Shown piece by piece: positions 53,832-62,619 of a stretch of 64,000 nucleotides of DNA; the first letter of the stretch is position 1; each line of letters begins with the position of its first letter. The DNA lies in NCBI RefSeq assembly GCF_014385005.1, contig NZ_JACRSZ010000008.1:62001-126000 (forward strand), written 5' to 3'. The position numbers and the translations under genes were made by a program. This DNA is from Jingyaoa shaoxingensis (lineage in GTDB: Bacteria > Bacillota > Clostridia > Lachnospirales > Lachnospiraceae). Under the pieces are notes generated by a model that saw only the letters and a program-made list of their open reading frames with translations, did no database searches and was not told where the DNA came from.

Positions 53832-54899
53832 ATGAATCATTTATCATCTGTCGTAAAAAAATATATGTTATACACCACGATTGCTGCCATGGCAGTCAGC
53901 ACCGCCGGCTGTTCTCCTGTCAAAGAAGAGACACAGTCTGAGAAGTCCGACGAGAATACACCTCTTCAGATCGGAATGTCTTTTGATACCTTTGTATTGG
54001 AGCGCTGGATCCGTGACCGGGACATCTTCGTCTCCACTGCATCTGAACTGGGCGCAGAAGTCAATGTACAGAATGCCAACGGAGATGCTGATGAGCAGGC
54101 ATCCCAGATCGAATATCTGATCGATAAAGGCATGGATGTTCTGGTAATTGTAGCAGTAGACGGCACAGACGCTGCTCTTGCTTCTGCCATTAAACGGGCA
54201 CACAGCAAAGGTATTAAAGTTCTCGCTTACGATCGTATCATCCAAAATTCTGATGTAGATCTCTATGCCTCCTTCGATAATGAAGAGGTCGGTCAGCTTA
54301 TGGCAGAAAATGTTATTTCACAGATTCCGGCCAACGGCAAAATTGCTGCTTTGTACGGATCCCCTGCCGATTATAATGTGGTACTGGTTGAAAAAGGCAT
54401 TAAAAAAGTGCTTGCTGACACAAATATTGAACTGGTTTATGAGAATTATGCTGATAACTGGAAGGCAGAATATGCCTATGATCAGATGAATGAATGTATC
54501 GATACCGTTGGAAAAGTAGATGCAGTGATCTGTGGCAATGACGGTCTAGCTGCTATGGCTTTCAAGTCTCTGTCTGAACACCGCATGGCAGATGACGTCT
54601 GTCTGGTGGGGCAGGATGCAGACATTGATGCCTGCCAGCGTATCGTGGAAGGCAACCAGTATATGACTGTCTATAAGTCCATCGATCAGCTGGCTAAGCA
54701 AAGCGCACAGTACGCCGTCATGCTGGCAGAAGGTACCGATCTGGATATGACAGAGACATTTAACGACGGTACTTACGATGTTCCTTACCTGAAACTGGAA
54801 CCGGTCGCCGTCACCAGAGAAAACATGGATGCAGAGATTATCTCTTCCCGTTTTCACCTGAAAAATGAAGTATATCTTAACGTAGACACAGAGGAGTAA
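53832..54899 (+). CDS. xylF: D-xylose-binding lipoprotein XylF
   Basis: This 355-residue exported protein has a signal peptide and lipobox STAGC (Cys near residue 27), so it is a lipoprotein. The mature sequence follows XylF closely: IGMSFDTFVLERWIRDRDIF, SQIEYLIDKGMDVLVIVA, KVLAYDRIIQNSDVDLYASFDNEEVGQL and GQDADIDACQRIVEGNQYMTVYK. It lacks the usual XylG and XylH genes beside it and may use the MmsA-MmsB complex at 26-29 kb. ATG 53832 lies behind GAGG. It is followed after four bases by the pseudo-receiver. Confidence 0.9.
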   Translation: MNHLSSVVKKYMLYTTIAAMAVSTAGCSPVKEETQSEKSDENTPLQIGMSFDTFVLERWIRDRDIFVSTASELGAEVNVQNANGDADEQASQIEYLIDKGMDVLVIVAVDGTDAALASAIKRAHSKGIKVLAYDRIIQNSDVDLYASFDNEEVGQLMAENVISQIPANGKIAALYGSPADYNVVLVEKGIKKVLADTNIELVYENYADNWKAEYAYDQMNECIDTVGKVDAVICGNDGLAAMAFKSLSEHRMADDVCLVGQDADIDACQRIVEGNQYMTVYKSIDQLAKQSAQYAVMLAEGTDLDMTETFNDGTYDVPYLKLEPVAVTRENMDAEIISSRFHLKNEVYLNVDTEE

Positions 54900-54903
54900 C
54901 TAT

Positions 54904-55806
54904 ATGTATAAAATTATGCTTGCTGATGATGAGGGGGTTGCCCTGGATGCCCTGCGTATCATGATCACCACTCATTTTCATGAAATGGAAGAAAACATTG
55001 ATATCCGTATTGCACAGAATTCCGGCCAGCTGTCTGATATTTATCAGAAGTATCATCCTGATATTCTTTTCCTGAATATTCAAATGGCAGGTCTGCATGG
55101 TATTTTTTCTATTCGTGAACTTCATGCATTTTACGAAAACTGTCTTTTCATTGTGGTTTCCTATTCCCGCAAAACCGACTATAAACGGGAGGGCTTCAAC
55201 ATGGGAATCCGTGACTACCTTACCAAACCGTTAAAGCGTGAAAAAGTCATCTCCAGTCTAAGCCTTGCTTTTCGTGAACTGAATTATCACAAAAAACATC
55301 AGATTCAGGAACAATTAAACAAAGAATCCTTTGATACCGTTATCCCAGTCATAGAAAACGGTTTTATCAGTGAATTGCTTTTCCCGGAACAGCTTCATCA
55401 AAATCTGTCTCTGTATACTTCCCTACTGGACATCCATGCACCATACGGATGGATCATGGCCCTGAAGTTCAGTCAGATTACCGCTCACGGTACTATGTGC
55501 AATCCGATTGGTTCCATTGTTCAGCTTCAGGGCCAAATCTCCTATTTCCGTACCATTATTAAGGCATTCTTTCCTTCTGCAATCATTGGTCCGGTACTGG
55601 CAAACCGTATTTTTATTCTGATTCCAAGCAACTCCATGCCATTATCCGAAAGCGAAGCGGCATTCCGCCAAAAACGTTCCATGGATATGGAAACACAGTT
55701 GCACCGTAAGCTAAACCTGCGATTCAAGATCGGGCTGGGCGAGGCACAGCCAATGATGAATCTGGCACAGTCACTGAAAGAAGCACACGAGGCAGTGGAA
55801 CAATAA
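54904..55806 (+). CDS. Truncated YesN paralogue: pseudo-receiver without DNA-binding domain
   Basis: This 300-residue protein matches the receiver and middle region of the response regulator at 52220-53815 (for example VIPVIENGFI and YGWIMAL), but it stops near residue 300 of 531, so the AraC domain is absent. The phospho-acceptor is Asn58 (LFLNIQMAG versus AFMDIQMPG). The acidic pair Asp8-Asp9 and Lys108 are kept. The frame is clean, with ATG 54904 and a strong terminator right after the stop, so it does not look like a simple frameshift. It may interfere with, or sense the state of, its full-length partner. This is inference. Confidence 0.85.
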   Translation: MYKIMLADDEGVALDALRIMITTHFHEMEENIDIRIAQNSGQLSDIYQKYHPDILFLNIQMAGLHGIFSIRELHAFYENCLFIVVSYSRKTDYKREGFNMGIRDYLTKPLKREKVISSLSLAFRELNYHKKHQIQEQLNKESFDTVIPVIENGFISELLFPEQLHQNLSLYTSLLDIHAPYGWIMALKFSQITAHGTMCNPIGSIVQLQGQISYFRTIIKAFFPSAIIGPVLANRIFILIPSNSMPLSESEAAFRQKRSMDMETQLHRKLNLRFKIGLGEAQPMMNLAQSLKEAHEAVEQ

Positions 55807-55814
55807 AAAAATAA

Positions 55815-55864
55815 TTCCCCAAGGCAGTGATTCCATGTTTACACAAAATCACTGCCTTGGGGAA
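55815..55864. terminator. Terminator between the xylose operon and the hydratase gene
   Basis: A perfect 18-base inverted repeat (55815-55832 and 55847-55864; central arms CCCCAAGGCAGTGAT / ATCACTGCCTTGGGG) has a 14-base loop and lies between converging genes. It is one of the strongest hairpins in the window. Confidence 0.9.
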
Positions 55865-55868
55865 ATTT

Positions 55869-58157
55869 CTATCCTCTGTAATAATTAATCAGGCATCCTT
55901 TCAGTATGATGGTTCTCTCATCATCTGTCAGTTCTCCCATTTTCAAAGTAAATTCTTTCATTTCGCTCTCGCTTACTACGTAAGCTTTGATCTCGGTTGC
56001 TTTTTCTTCGATCGCCTTGCGGATCTCCGGTACGAAGATGTAGTCGCCTTTGGTAAATGGCAAGTCGCCTTCTTCGATCAGGAATGGAAGCATGCCCCAG
56101 TTGATCAGGTTGGAGCGATATCTCTTGGTTGCATAGCTGTTGGCTATGTTCGCCCAGCCGCCCAGTACTTTCTGGCAGGATGCTGCCTGTTCGCGGGCGG
56201 ATCCGTCACCTGGTTTTACTGCAAAGATGGTGCTTCCCACACCTACGGTATCTTTACATACATCCGGATACAGTTCTTTTACTTTATGCATAATCGGGCG
56301 AAGCTCCGGAAGTGCCTCTCCCATACATTCATTGGCTTCTCTTGCTTTTTCTGCCTTCTGTACTTCTTTTGCCAGTCCCACATAAGCCGGATCTTTTCTG
56401 GATAAGGTGAACTCAGCCAGTCCCAGCGGATTGGAGCGGTAAGAGGATGTCTCACCGGATGGAATCAATTCATCGGTTGTAGTTACTGGATCATGGATCT
56501 CGGAAACCACCTTCAACATCAGGTGTTTTGTCAGTGCCGGCATCTCTGGCCAGTCCTTGATGTTCGGACCAAACTTGATCTCTACAGACGGATCTGCCAC
56601 ACCCTTACTGTCAAAGACACGGTTTGCATAAATGCTGCTGTCAAAGAAATACTTCGGATTAGTAAAGTGTGTATCCACATCGGTTGCTGCCGTCAGATAT
56701 CCCTTGTTGGCTGCGGTTGCTGCAATAGAACGTGCATCCATCAGTGCTACGGAAGCGATCTGTCCGCTCTGCAGCTTGCTTCCCTCACGGTTCGGGAAGT
56801 TTCTGGTAGAATGACGGATGGAAAATGCATTATTGGCAGGTGTATCGCCTGCACCAAAACATGGTCCGCAGAATGCAGTCTTCACAATGGCACCTGTCTT
56901 AATCAGGTCTGCCAGACGTCCGTTTTTCGCCAGTTCCATATAGATTGGAGTACTTGCCGGATAAATGCTTAATGTAAATTCATCTGCTCCGATGTAGGCA
57001 TCTTTCAGTATATCTGCTGCCGCACAGATATTTTCAAATCCACCGCCGGCACATCCTGCAATAATTCCCTGATCTACATACATTCTTCCGTCGCGTACTT
57101 TATCTCTTAAAGTAAAGTCCACGGCTCCACCGAGACTGACCTTAGCGCGTTTTTCCACATCCAGAAGAATATCATCCAGATTGGCATTGAGTTCTTCAAT
57201 CGTGTAAGTATTGCTTGGATGGAATGGCATGGCAATCATCGGTTTTACCTGAGACAGGTCCACATATACCATACCATCATAGTATGTAACAGCGCCCGGA
57301 TTCAGTTCTTCGTAATCACCGCTTCTGCCGTGGATTTCATAAAATTCTTTGATCTGGTCATCTGTCTTCCAGATAGAAGAAAGACAGGTAGTTTCTGTTG
57401 TCATAACGTCAATGCCGATACGGAAGTCTGCGCTTAAGTTTTCCACACCAGGTCCTACGAATTCCATGACCTTGTTATTTACATAGCCATTTCCAAATAC
57501 GGCTCCGATAATAGCCAGCGCCACGTCCTGAGGACCTACACCCTTTTCCGGCTTGCCGGTCAGATAAACGCCAACCACCTTTGGCATGTTGATATCATAA
57601 GTCTTATTCAAAAGCTGTTTTACCAGTTCCGGTCCACCTTCACCCATAGCCATGGTACCCAGCGCGCCATAACGGGTATGAGAGTCTGAACCCAGAATCA
57701 TCTTTCCGCCGCCTGCCAGCATCTCTCTGGCAAACTGATGGATGACTGCCTGATGAGGTGGTACATAGACACCGCCATACTTCTTGGCACAGGTCAGGCC
57801 AAACATATGGTCATCTTCATTGATGGTTCCTCCCACAGCACAGAGACTGTTGTGACAGTTGGTCAGCACATAAGGAACAGGAAATTTCTCCAGTCCTGAT
57901 GCTCTGGCTGTCTGAATAATTCCTACAAAAGTTATATCATGGGAAGTCAGCTTATCGAACTTAATCTGTAACTTTTCCATGTTGCCTGAGGTATTGTGTG
58001 CCTGTAAAATACGGTACGCAATGGTATTCTTTGCAGCCTCTTCCCTGGATGCTGCATGTCCTGTTTTACTGGTTAACACTGCCTGTGCGTCTCTGTTATC
58101 TTCCACAATCTCGGTTCCATTTACCAGATAGACGCCGCCATCATATAATTTCACCAT
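55869..58157 (-). CDS. Aconitase-family hydratase (YbhJ type)
   Basis: This 762-residue protein has the full aconitase superfamily fold. Cluster cysteines lie in [14 protein letters not shown] and [22 protein letters not shown] and GGHGxxx-like regions line the active site; C-terminal [17 protein letters not shown] is typical of the swivel domain. The YbhJ-like branch is larger and separate from AcnA and AcnB, and its substrate is unknown. It starts behind GAGGAG at ATG 58157, 13 bases after the PucR-type regulator gene, in one operon. It is unlikely to be the citrate cycle aconitase in this anaerobe. Confidence 0.85.
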   Translation of the reverse strand: MVKLYDGGVYLVNGTEIVEDNRDAQAVLTSKTGHAASREEAAKNTIAYRILQAHNTSGNMEKLQIKFDKLTSHDITFVGIIQTARASGLEKFPVPYVLTNCHNSLCAVGGTINEDDHMFGLTCAKKYGGVYVPPHQAVIHQFAREMLAGGGKMILGSDSHTRYGALGTMAMGEGGPELVKQLLNKTYDINMPKVVGVYLTGKPEKGVGPQDVALAIIGAVFGNGYVNNKVMEFVGPGVENLSADFRIGIDVMTTETTCLSSIWKTDDQIKEFYEIHGRSGDYEELNPGAVTYYDGMVYVDLSQVKPMIAMPFHPSNTYTIEELNANLDDILLDVEKRAKVSLGGAVDFTLRDKVRDGRMYVDQGIIAGCAGGGFENICAAADILKDAYIGADEFTLSIYPASTPIYMELAKNGRLADLIKTGAIVKTAFCGPCFGAGDTPANNAFSIRHSTRNFPNREGSKLQSGQIASVALMDARSIAATAANKGYLTAATDVDTHFTNPKYFFDSSIYANRVFDSKGVADPSVEIKFGPNIKDWPEMPALTKHLMLKVVSEIHDPVTTTDELIPSGETSSYRSNPLGLAEFTLSRKDPAYVGLAKEVQKAEKAREANECMGEALPELRPIMHKVKELYPDVCKDTVGVGSTIFAVKPGDGSAREQAASCQKVLGGWANIANSYATKRYRSNLINWGMLPFLIEEGDLPFTKGDYIFVPEIRKAIEEKATEIKAYVVSESEMKEFTLKMGELTDDERTIILKGCLINYYRG

Positions 58158-58170
58158 ATCTTATCTCCTC

Positions 58171-59259
58171 TTAGAATGTGTTTCGTTCCATATATTTCAT
58201 ATAATTTGAAACCATCAGTGCAATCCGGAATGTGAGCGCATCTTCAAAGACACGCACATCCAGTCCCGTACTCTTCTGGATCTTCTCCAGACGGTACACC
58301 AGTGTGTTTCTGTGAATATAGAGCTGTCTGGATGTCTCGGATACATTCAGACTGTTCTCGAAAAATTTATTGATTGTCATCAGTGTCTCATCATCCAGGG
58401 AATCCGGCAGTTCTCCGCCAAATACCTCATTCATGAACATCTCACACAGTGGGATCGGCAGCTGATAGATCAGACGTCCGATTCCAAGGGTACTGTATGC
58501 AATAATACTCTTCTCTTCATAGAAGATCTTTCCTACATCCAGCGCCATCTTTGCTTCTTTATAAGACTTGGAAAGGAAGCGAATCTCCTCGATCATGGTT
58601 CCATAGGCAATACGTACCTTGGACATTGCCTCGCTGTTCAGCATATCCAGAAGCATTTTCGCTGTCTGGTCTACTGCTTCATATCCTTCTTCTGGTTTTA
58701 ATTCCTTTACAAGAATGATGTTTTTCTCATCTACTGCGGTGATAAAGTCTCTGCTGCTTCCTGCAAACAGTGTCCTCACAAGCTCCAGTGCATTGCTGTC
58801 CTGTTCCTGCTTTGTCTCAATCAGATATACCACACGCTTGGCTTCAATATCGATATGAAGTTTCTTCGCACGATTATAGATATCCACAAGAAGCATGTTA
58901 TCCATCAACACATTCTGGATAAAACTATTGCGGTCCTGTTTTTCATGATAGGCAACCATCAGATTGTGCAGTTCGCTGACTGCAATCTTACCGATCATAT
59001 AACCGTCTTCTCCATTTCCCCTTGCTACCAGCACATATTCCGGTATCTGGTTATCCATAATCTTAAAGAAATGGCATCCCTGCATCACCTGGCTGTCTGC
59101 CGGTGACTGTACAAATAATTCTATACTGGAAACATCCAGCTCTTCATCAGAAAATGTAGTTGCCACTGTATTTCCGTCTGTATCCAGTACACATAAATCT
59201 ACTCTGGTAATTGCTTTCAACTCATCAATGGCATTCTGTATTACCTGTCCAGAAATCAT
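58171..59259 (-). CDS. PucR/CdaR-type transcriptional regulator
   Basis: This 362-residue regulator has an N-terminal sensor-like region (1-110, ITRVDLCVLDTDGN), a middle GAF/GGDEF-like part and a C-terminal PucR helix-turn-helix (about 310-360, FFENSLNVSETSRQLYIHRNTLVYRLEKI). ATG 59259 follows GGAGGAG. It precedes the hydratase gene by 13 bases. Such proteins often sense sugar diacids or purine products and control adjacent enzymes. The promoter is at 59356-59384, with a palindrome in the leader. Confidence 0.88.
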   Translation of the reverse strand: MISGQVIQNAIDELKAITRVDLCVLDTDGNTVATTFSDEELDVSSIELFVQSPADSQVMQGCHFFKIMDNQIPEYVLVARGNGEDGYMIGKIAVSELHNLMVAYHEKQDRNSFIQNVLMDNMLLVDIYNRAKKLHIDIEAKRVVYLIETKQEQDSNALELVRTLFAGSSRDFITAVDEKNIILVKELKPEEGYEAVDQTAKMLLDMLNSEAMSKVRIAYGTMIEEIRFLSKSYKEAKMALDVGKIFYEEKSIIAYSTLGIGRLIYQLPIPLCEMFMNEVFGGELPDSLDDETLMTINKFFENSLNVSETSRQLYIHRNTLVYRLEKIQKSTGLDVRVFEDALTFRIALMVSNYMKYMERNTF

Positions 59260-59299
59260 CTTCTCCTCCGTCCGTCACTGTTATTTACGGGTTATTATT

Positions 59300-59333
59300 G
59301 TTACTGTTCACTCCGTGAACAGTAACTTTTTTT
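59300..59333. promoter_or_regulatory. Palindrome in the leader of the PucR-hydratase operon
   Basis: An 11-base inverted repeat GTTACTGTTCA / TGAACAGTAAC (59300-59310 and 59316-59326) has a 5-base loop, with T on the plus strand (59327-59333). It lies in the leader, about 25-55 bases downstream of the expected transcription start. It could be the PucR-type operator. Confidence 0.5.
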
Positions 59334-59355
59334 CATCATTTCACGTATAGCTTTT

Positions 59356-59384
59356 ATCATAATGCATTTTTTCCAAATTCGCAA
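59356..59384 (-). promoter_or_regulatory. Promoter of the PucR-hydratase operon
   Basis: On the minus strand -35 TTGCGA (59379-59384) and -10 TATGAT (59356-59361) have a 17-base spacer. Confidence 0.65.
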
Positions 59385-59390
59385 GAACTA

Positions 59391-59417
59391 AAAAAGGAGA
59401 GACATCACTGTCTCTCC
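59391..59417 (-). terminator. Terminator of the MsmX-type ATPase gene
   Basis: GGAGAGAC / GTCTCTCC (59396-59403 and 59410-59417) is followed on the minus strand by a T run. Confidence 0.85.
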
Positions 59418-59432
59418 CTGATCTTTTCTGTA

Positions 59433-60545
59433 CTAGTTTGTGATTGTAAGTTCTGTTTCTTTGTCAAATACGTGAATCTTATCTGCATCCAGTGCAAACT
59501 TCACAGTGTCACCTGTTCTTGCTGTTGTGGTAGGATTTACACGTGCTGTCAGCGGATAATTCTCTACATCAAAGTAAAGGAATACTTCTGCACCCAGCAG
59601 CTCGTATACACGGATGGTAGATTCTACTACAGTATCAGGTGAATTCGCAATGAATTCTTCGGAATCATGTACATCTTCCGGACGAATACCCATAACTACA
59701 GTCTTACCAACATATCCACCATCGATCAGTGCTTTTGATTTTGCTTCTGGAAGCTTAATGCTGTACTGACCAACTTTTAATGCAACGTTCTTACCTGTTG
59801 CTTCTACAACTGCATCCATGAAGTTCATCTGTGGTGATCCGATGAATCCTGCTACGAACAGGTTGCCTGGCTTGTTGTACAGATTCTGCGGAGAATCTAC
59901 CTGCTGAACCACACCGTCTTTCATAACAACGATTCTGGTACCAAGTGTCATAGCTTCTGTCTGGTCATGTGTTACATAGATGATCGTAGCACCCAGTCTC
60001 TGATGAAGCTTGGAGATCTCAATACGCATCTGAACACGAAGTTTTGCATCCAGGTTTGACAGAGGTTCATCCATCAGGAATACCTTAGGATCACGCACGA
60101 TTGCACGTCCCATGGCAACTCGCTGTCTCTGACCACCTGACAGAGCCTTCGGCTTACGGTCAAGGAGCTTGTCCAGATCAAGGATCTTAGCTGCTTCTTT
60201 TACCATTTTGTCGATCTGATCCTTCGGAACTTTTCTCAGCTTCAGACCAAATGCCATGTTATCATATACTGTCATATGAGGATACAGAGCGTAGTTCTGG
60301 AATACCATTGCGATATCTCTGTCCTTTGGCTCTACATCGTTCATAACTTTGTCACCGATCTTCAATGTACCTTCGGAGATCTCTTCCAGACCTGCGATCA
60401 TACGAAGTGTAGTAGATTTACCACAACCTGAAGGTCCTACGAAAATGATGAATTCTTTATCTTCAATCTCAAGATTAAAATCTTTTACTGCTTCAAAACC
60501 ATTCGGATATCTTTTGTAAATATGCTCTAAGGATAAACTTGCCAT
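59433..60545 (-). CDS. ugpC: Carbohydrate ABC transporter ATP-binding protein (MsmX/UgpC type)
   Basis: This 370-residue cytoplasmic ATPase has Walker A GPSGCGKST (37-45), ALSGGQRQRVAMGRA, Walker B VFLMDEPLSNLD, and a C-terminal TOBE regulatory domain. This MsmX/UgpC branch is often shared by several importers, such as the oligosaccharide system at 33.7-36.8 kb, which lacks its own ATPase. ATG 60545 follows GGGAGG. It is monocistronic, with a palindrome GCCGTAAACGGC in its leader. Confidence 0.93.
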   Translation of the reverse strand: MASLSLEHIYKRYPNGFEAVKDFNLEIEDKEFIIFVGPSGCGKSTTLRMIAGLEEISEGTLKIGDKVMNDVEPKDRDIAMVFQNYALYPHMTVYDNMAFGLKLRKVPKDQIDKMVKEAAKILDLDKLLDRKPKALSGGQRQRVAMGRAIVRDPKVFLMDEPLSNLDAKLRVQMRIEISKLHQRLGATIIYVTHDQTEAMTLGTRIVVMKDGVVQQVDSPQNLYNKPGNLFVAGFIGSPQMNFMDAVVEATGKNVALKVGQYSIKLPEAKSKALIDGGYVGKTVVMGIRPEDVHDSEEFIANSPDTVVESTIRVYELLGAEVFLYFDVENYPLTARVNPTTTARTGDTVKFALDADKIHVFDKETELTITN

Positions 60546-60740
60546 TTTGATTTTCCTCCCGTTTATGCGCCGTTTACGGCTCTTCTTGACACGTACTCAG
60601 TATAACTGCTTTTCCCGTTTTCTGCCATGCCACTATTGCCCAAACTTTTTTCAAATCTCTTGTAACTTCTGCCACTCCTTTCCTTTTTCTTCGAAACCAA
60701 TTGGCAACCTGCCGAAAGAATCCTGTTTTTGCTATGCAAG

Positions 60741-60769
60741 TTGACGGAAAAACATTCTCTGTGTATACT
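60741..60769 (+). promoter_or_regulatory. Promoter of the exonuclease gene
   Basis: -35 TTGACG (60741-60746) and -10 TATACT (60764-60769) have a 17-base spacer, 28 bases before ATG 60798. Confidence 0.8.
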
Positions 60770-60797
60770 TATACCAGAAACGCAACAGGAGACTACC

Positions 60798-61751
60798 ATG
60801 AATTATATTATTTTTGATCTGGAATGGAATCAATGTCCGGATGGAAAATCCAAAGAAAATCCGGCTCTGCCTTTTGAGATTGTGGAGATCGGTGCCATAA
60901 AACTGAATAGTGGAAGACAGGAAATCAGCCGTTTCCATGAACTGGTGCAGCCTTCTGTCTATAAGCGGATGCACCCTATGACCCAGTCGATCATACGGAT
61001 TGCTTCCGGTGAACTGAAAAATGCTGACCAGTTCCCTGCTGTCTGTGAGCGCTTCCTTCAATGGTGCGGACCAGATGCTGTCTACTGTATCTGGGGTTCT
61101 CTGGATCTTCTGGAACTGCAGCGCAACATGCGCTTTCATCATATGGAAATCAAATTTCCATTTCCATTAAAATATCTGGATATCCAGAAGTTATACAGTA
61201 TCTGTTTCGATGACGGCAAAAGCCGCAAGTCACTGGAGACTGCCGTGGATGAGCTTCAGATGCCCAAGTCCCAGACTTTCCATGCTGCACTTTCAGACGC
61301 TTACTATACAGCTGAGGTTCTGAAGATTCTTCCATACGAACAGATTTTTGAATTTTATTCTATCGACTATTTTCGCACACCTTCCAACCGGAAGGAAGAG
61401 ATATCCGTTATCTTTGACGGATATTCCAAATTCGTTTCCAAAGAATTTGCATCCAAAAAAGAACTGATGAAGGACCGCAAGGTTACTTCCACCAAATGTT
61501 ATCTCTGCGGGAAAACTGCCAGGAAAAAAATCCGCTGGTTTGCCAGCGGCGGTAAGAACTTTAGTTGTCTTGCCTACTGCGAAGAACATGGCTATCTAAA
61601 GGGAAAAATACGATTAAAGAAATGCGAAAATTCCGATGGATTTTTCTGTGTGAAAACCATCAAACAAATCGATGTAGACCGGGCAGGTGATCTGTTGGAG
61701 CGTAAGCTGACTCTTCAGGAACGCCGGAGACAGAGAAGGCACCATGAATGA
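60798..61751 (+). CDS. DEDDh 3'-5' exonuclease-like protein
   Basis: This 317-residue protein has an exonuclease domain (about 1-180). The acidic residues lie in IIFDLEWNQ (first Asp and Glu), GSLDLLELQ and FHAALSDAYYT, the last giving the DEDDh His and Asp. A basic C-terminal part (about 240-317) has CYLCGK and CEEHG cysteine pairs that could bind zinc. It resembles KapD/ERI1-type exonucleases. ATG 60798 follows AGGAGA. Its RNA or DNA target is unknown. Confidence 0.85.
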   Translation: MNYIIFDLEWNQCPDGKSKENPALPFEIVEIGAIKLNSGRQEISRFHELVQPSVYKRMHPMTQSIIRIASGELKNADQFPAVCERFLQWCGPDAVYCIWGSLDLLELQRNMRFHHMEIKFPFPLKYLDIQKLYSICFDDGKSRKSLETAVDELQMPKSQTFHAALSDAYYTAEVLKILPYEQIFEFYSIDYFRTPSNRKEEISVIFDGYSKFVSKEFASKKELMKDRKVTSTKCYLCGKTARKKIRWFASGGKNFSCLAYCEEHGYLKGKIRLKKCENSDGFFCVKTIKQIDVDRAGDLLERKLTLQERRRQRRHHE

Positions 61752-61774
61752 TGATACATTCATGATGCCTTTTT
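61737..61774. terminator. Terminator between the exonuclease and recombinase-like genes
   Basis: An imperfect inverted repeat (61737-61750 and 61757-61770) is followed by T. It overlaps the exonuclease stop and lies just after the converging recombinase-like gene, so it may serve both. Confidence 0.7.
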
Positions 61775-61776
61775 CA

Positions 61777-62514
61777 TTAATCCAGATTGTTAAAATTATC
61801 AATCAGTTCCTCTACTTCTTCCAGCAGGCAGTCTACCTTTCCGTAGAATGCATCGTTGTTGGTCGGATTGTCCAGTTCAGACTTGAGATGCTGGAATAAT
61901 TTGATGATCTTATCCATTCTCTTCTTTCCTTTTCCATCCTTGTAGAGCTGATAACGGCTTCTCTCGTTCTCTTCCGGTGTCATCTTCTTGAGCACTACTT
62001 CTACGTTTGGCTTTTCACCGATATAACGATAAGTAATGGATGGTGATGCATGGTTTAACAGGTTCTGAAGATAATAAATATCATTGGTACTCTTATAATA
62101 TCTCCATGCAAATGTCTTTCTCATGGTCTGTGCACCGATGGAATTCAGTCCCAGCTCTTTTCCCACATTCTTAAATACACGGTATGCCTGTTCTCTGGAT
62201 AAGGAAGTAGTGGAACCTGTATGTCCTACGATCAGATATGCTTCCGGATCCTTGCCTTCTGTATAGTCCATGATGATCTTTTTCAGGTTCTTATTGATCT
62301 TGAAGGTTCTCTTGATATTCTTGGTTCCGATGCATGCTTCGATCTCATCTTTGTCACGAATATCTTTATTCTTGAATTTCAGGATCTCCTGAAGCTGAAG
62401 TCCGGTTCCTACTCCGATCTCAAACAAAATATAATATTTATCATCTACTTTACGCAGTGCTTTTTTGAAACGTTCCAGTGTTTCGTCATCTTTAATTGGT
62501 GATACCCAGTTCAT
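61777..62514 (-). CDS. Degenerate tyrosine recombinase-like protein
   Basis: This 245-residue protein has a phage-integrase catalytic-type fold, but two of the usual residues are changed. The first Arg is Gln40 in GVGTGLQLQEIL, and the usual HxxR His is Gln129 in QTMRKTF; Arg132, His155 in LLNHAS and Tyr164 are kept. There is no N-terminal core-binding arm, and the C-terminus has an added charged helical tail (about 195-245). ATG 62514 follows GGGAGG. It has no visible att sites or mobile genes beside it. It may be a DNA-binding relic or a host protein. Confidence 0.75.
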   Translation of the reverse strand: MNWVSPIKDDETLERFKKALRKVDDKYYILFEIGVGTGLQLQEILKFKNKDIRDKDEIEACIGTKNIKRTFKINKNLKKIIMDYTEGKDPEAYLIVGHTGSTTSLSREQAYRVFKNVGKELGLNSIGAQTMRKTFAWRYYKSTNDIYYLQNLLNHASPSITYRYIGEKPNVEVVLKKMTPEENERSRYQLYKDGKGKKRMDKIIKLFQHLKSELDNPTNNDAFYGKVDCLLEEVEELIDNFNNLD

Positions 62515-62619
62515 ATTAATTATTCCTCCCTGTTTTTTACAGCCGCATGCTTTTCCCCCCGCCGCTGTATACTCCTTTTGATTGTAAGCTTCCCCTGTCT
62601 CAGAATGCCACTGACATCC

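Noticed and set aside
55807..55868. A frameshifted AraC domain of the truncated regulator downstream of its stop
   Set aside because: The sequence right after the stop is a perfect terminator hairpin followed by the converging hydratase gene. No AraC-like segment is there in any frame.
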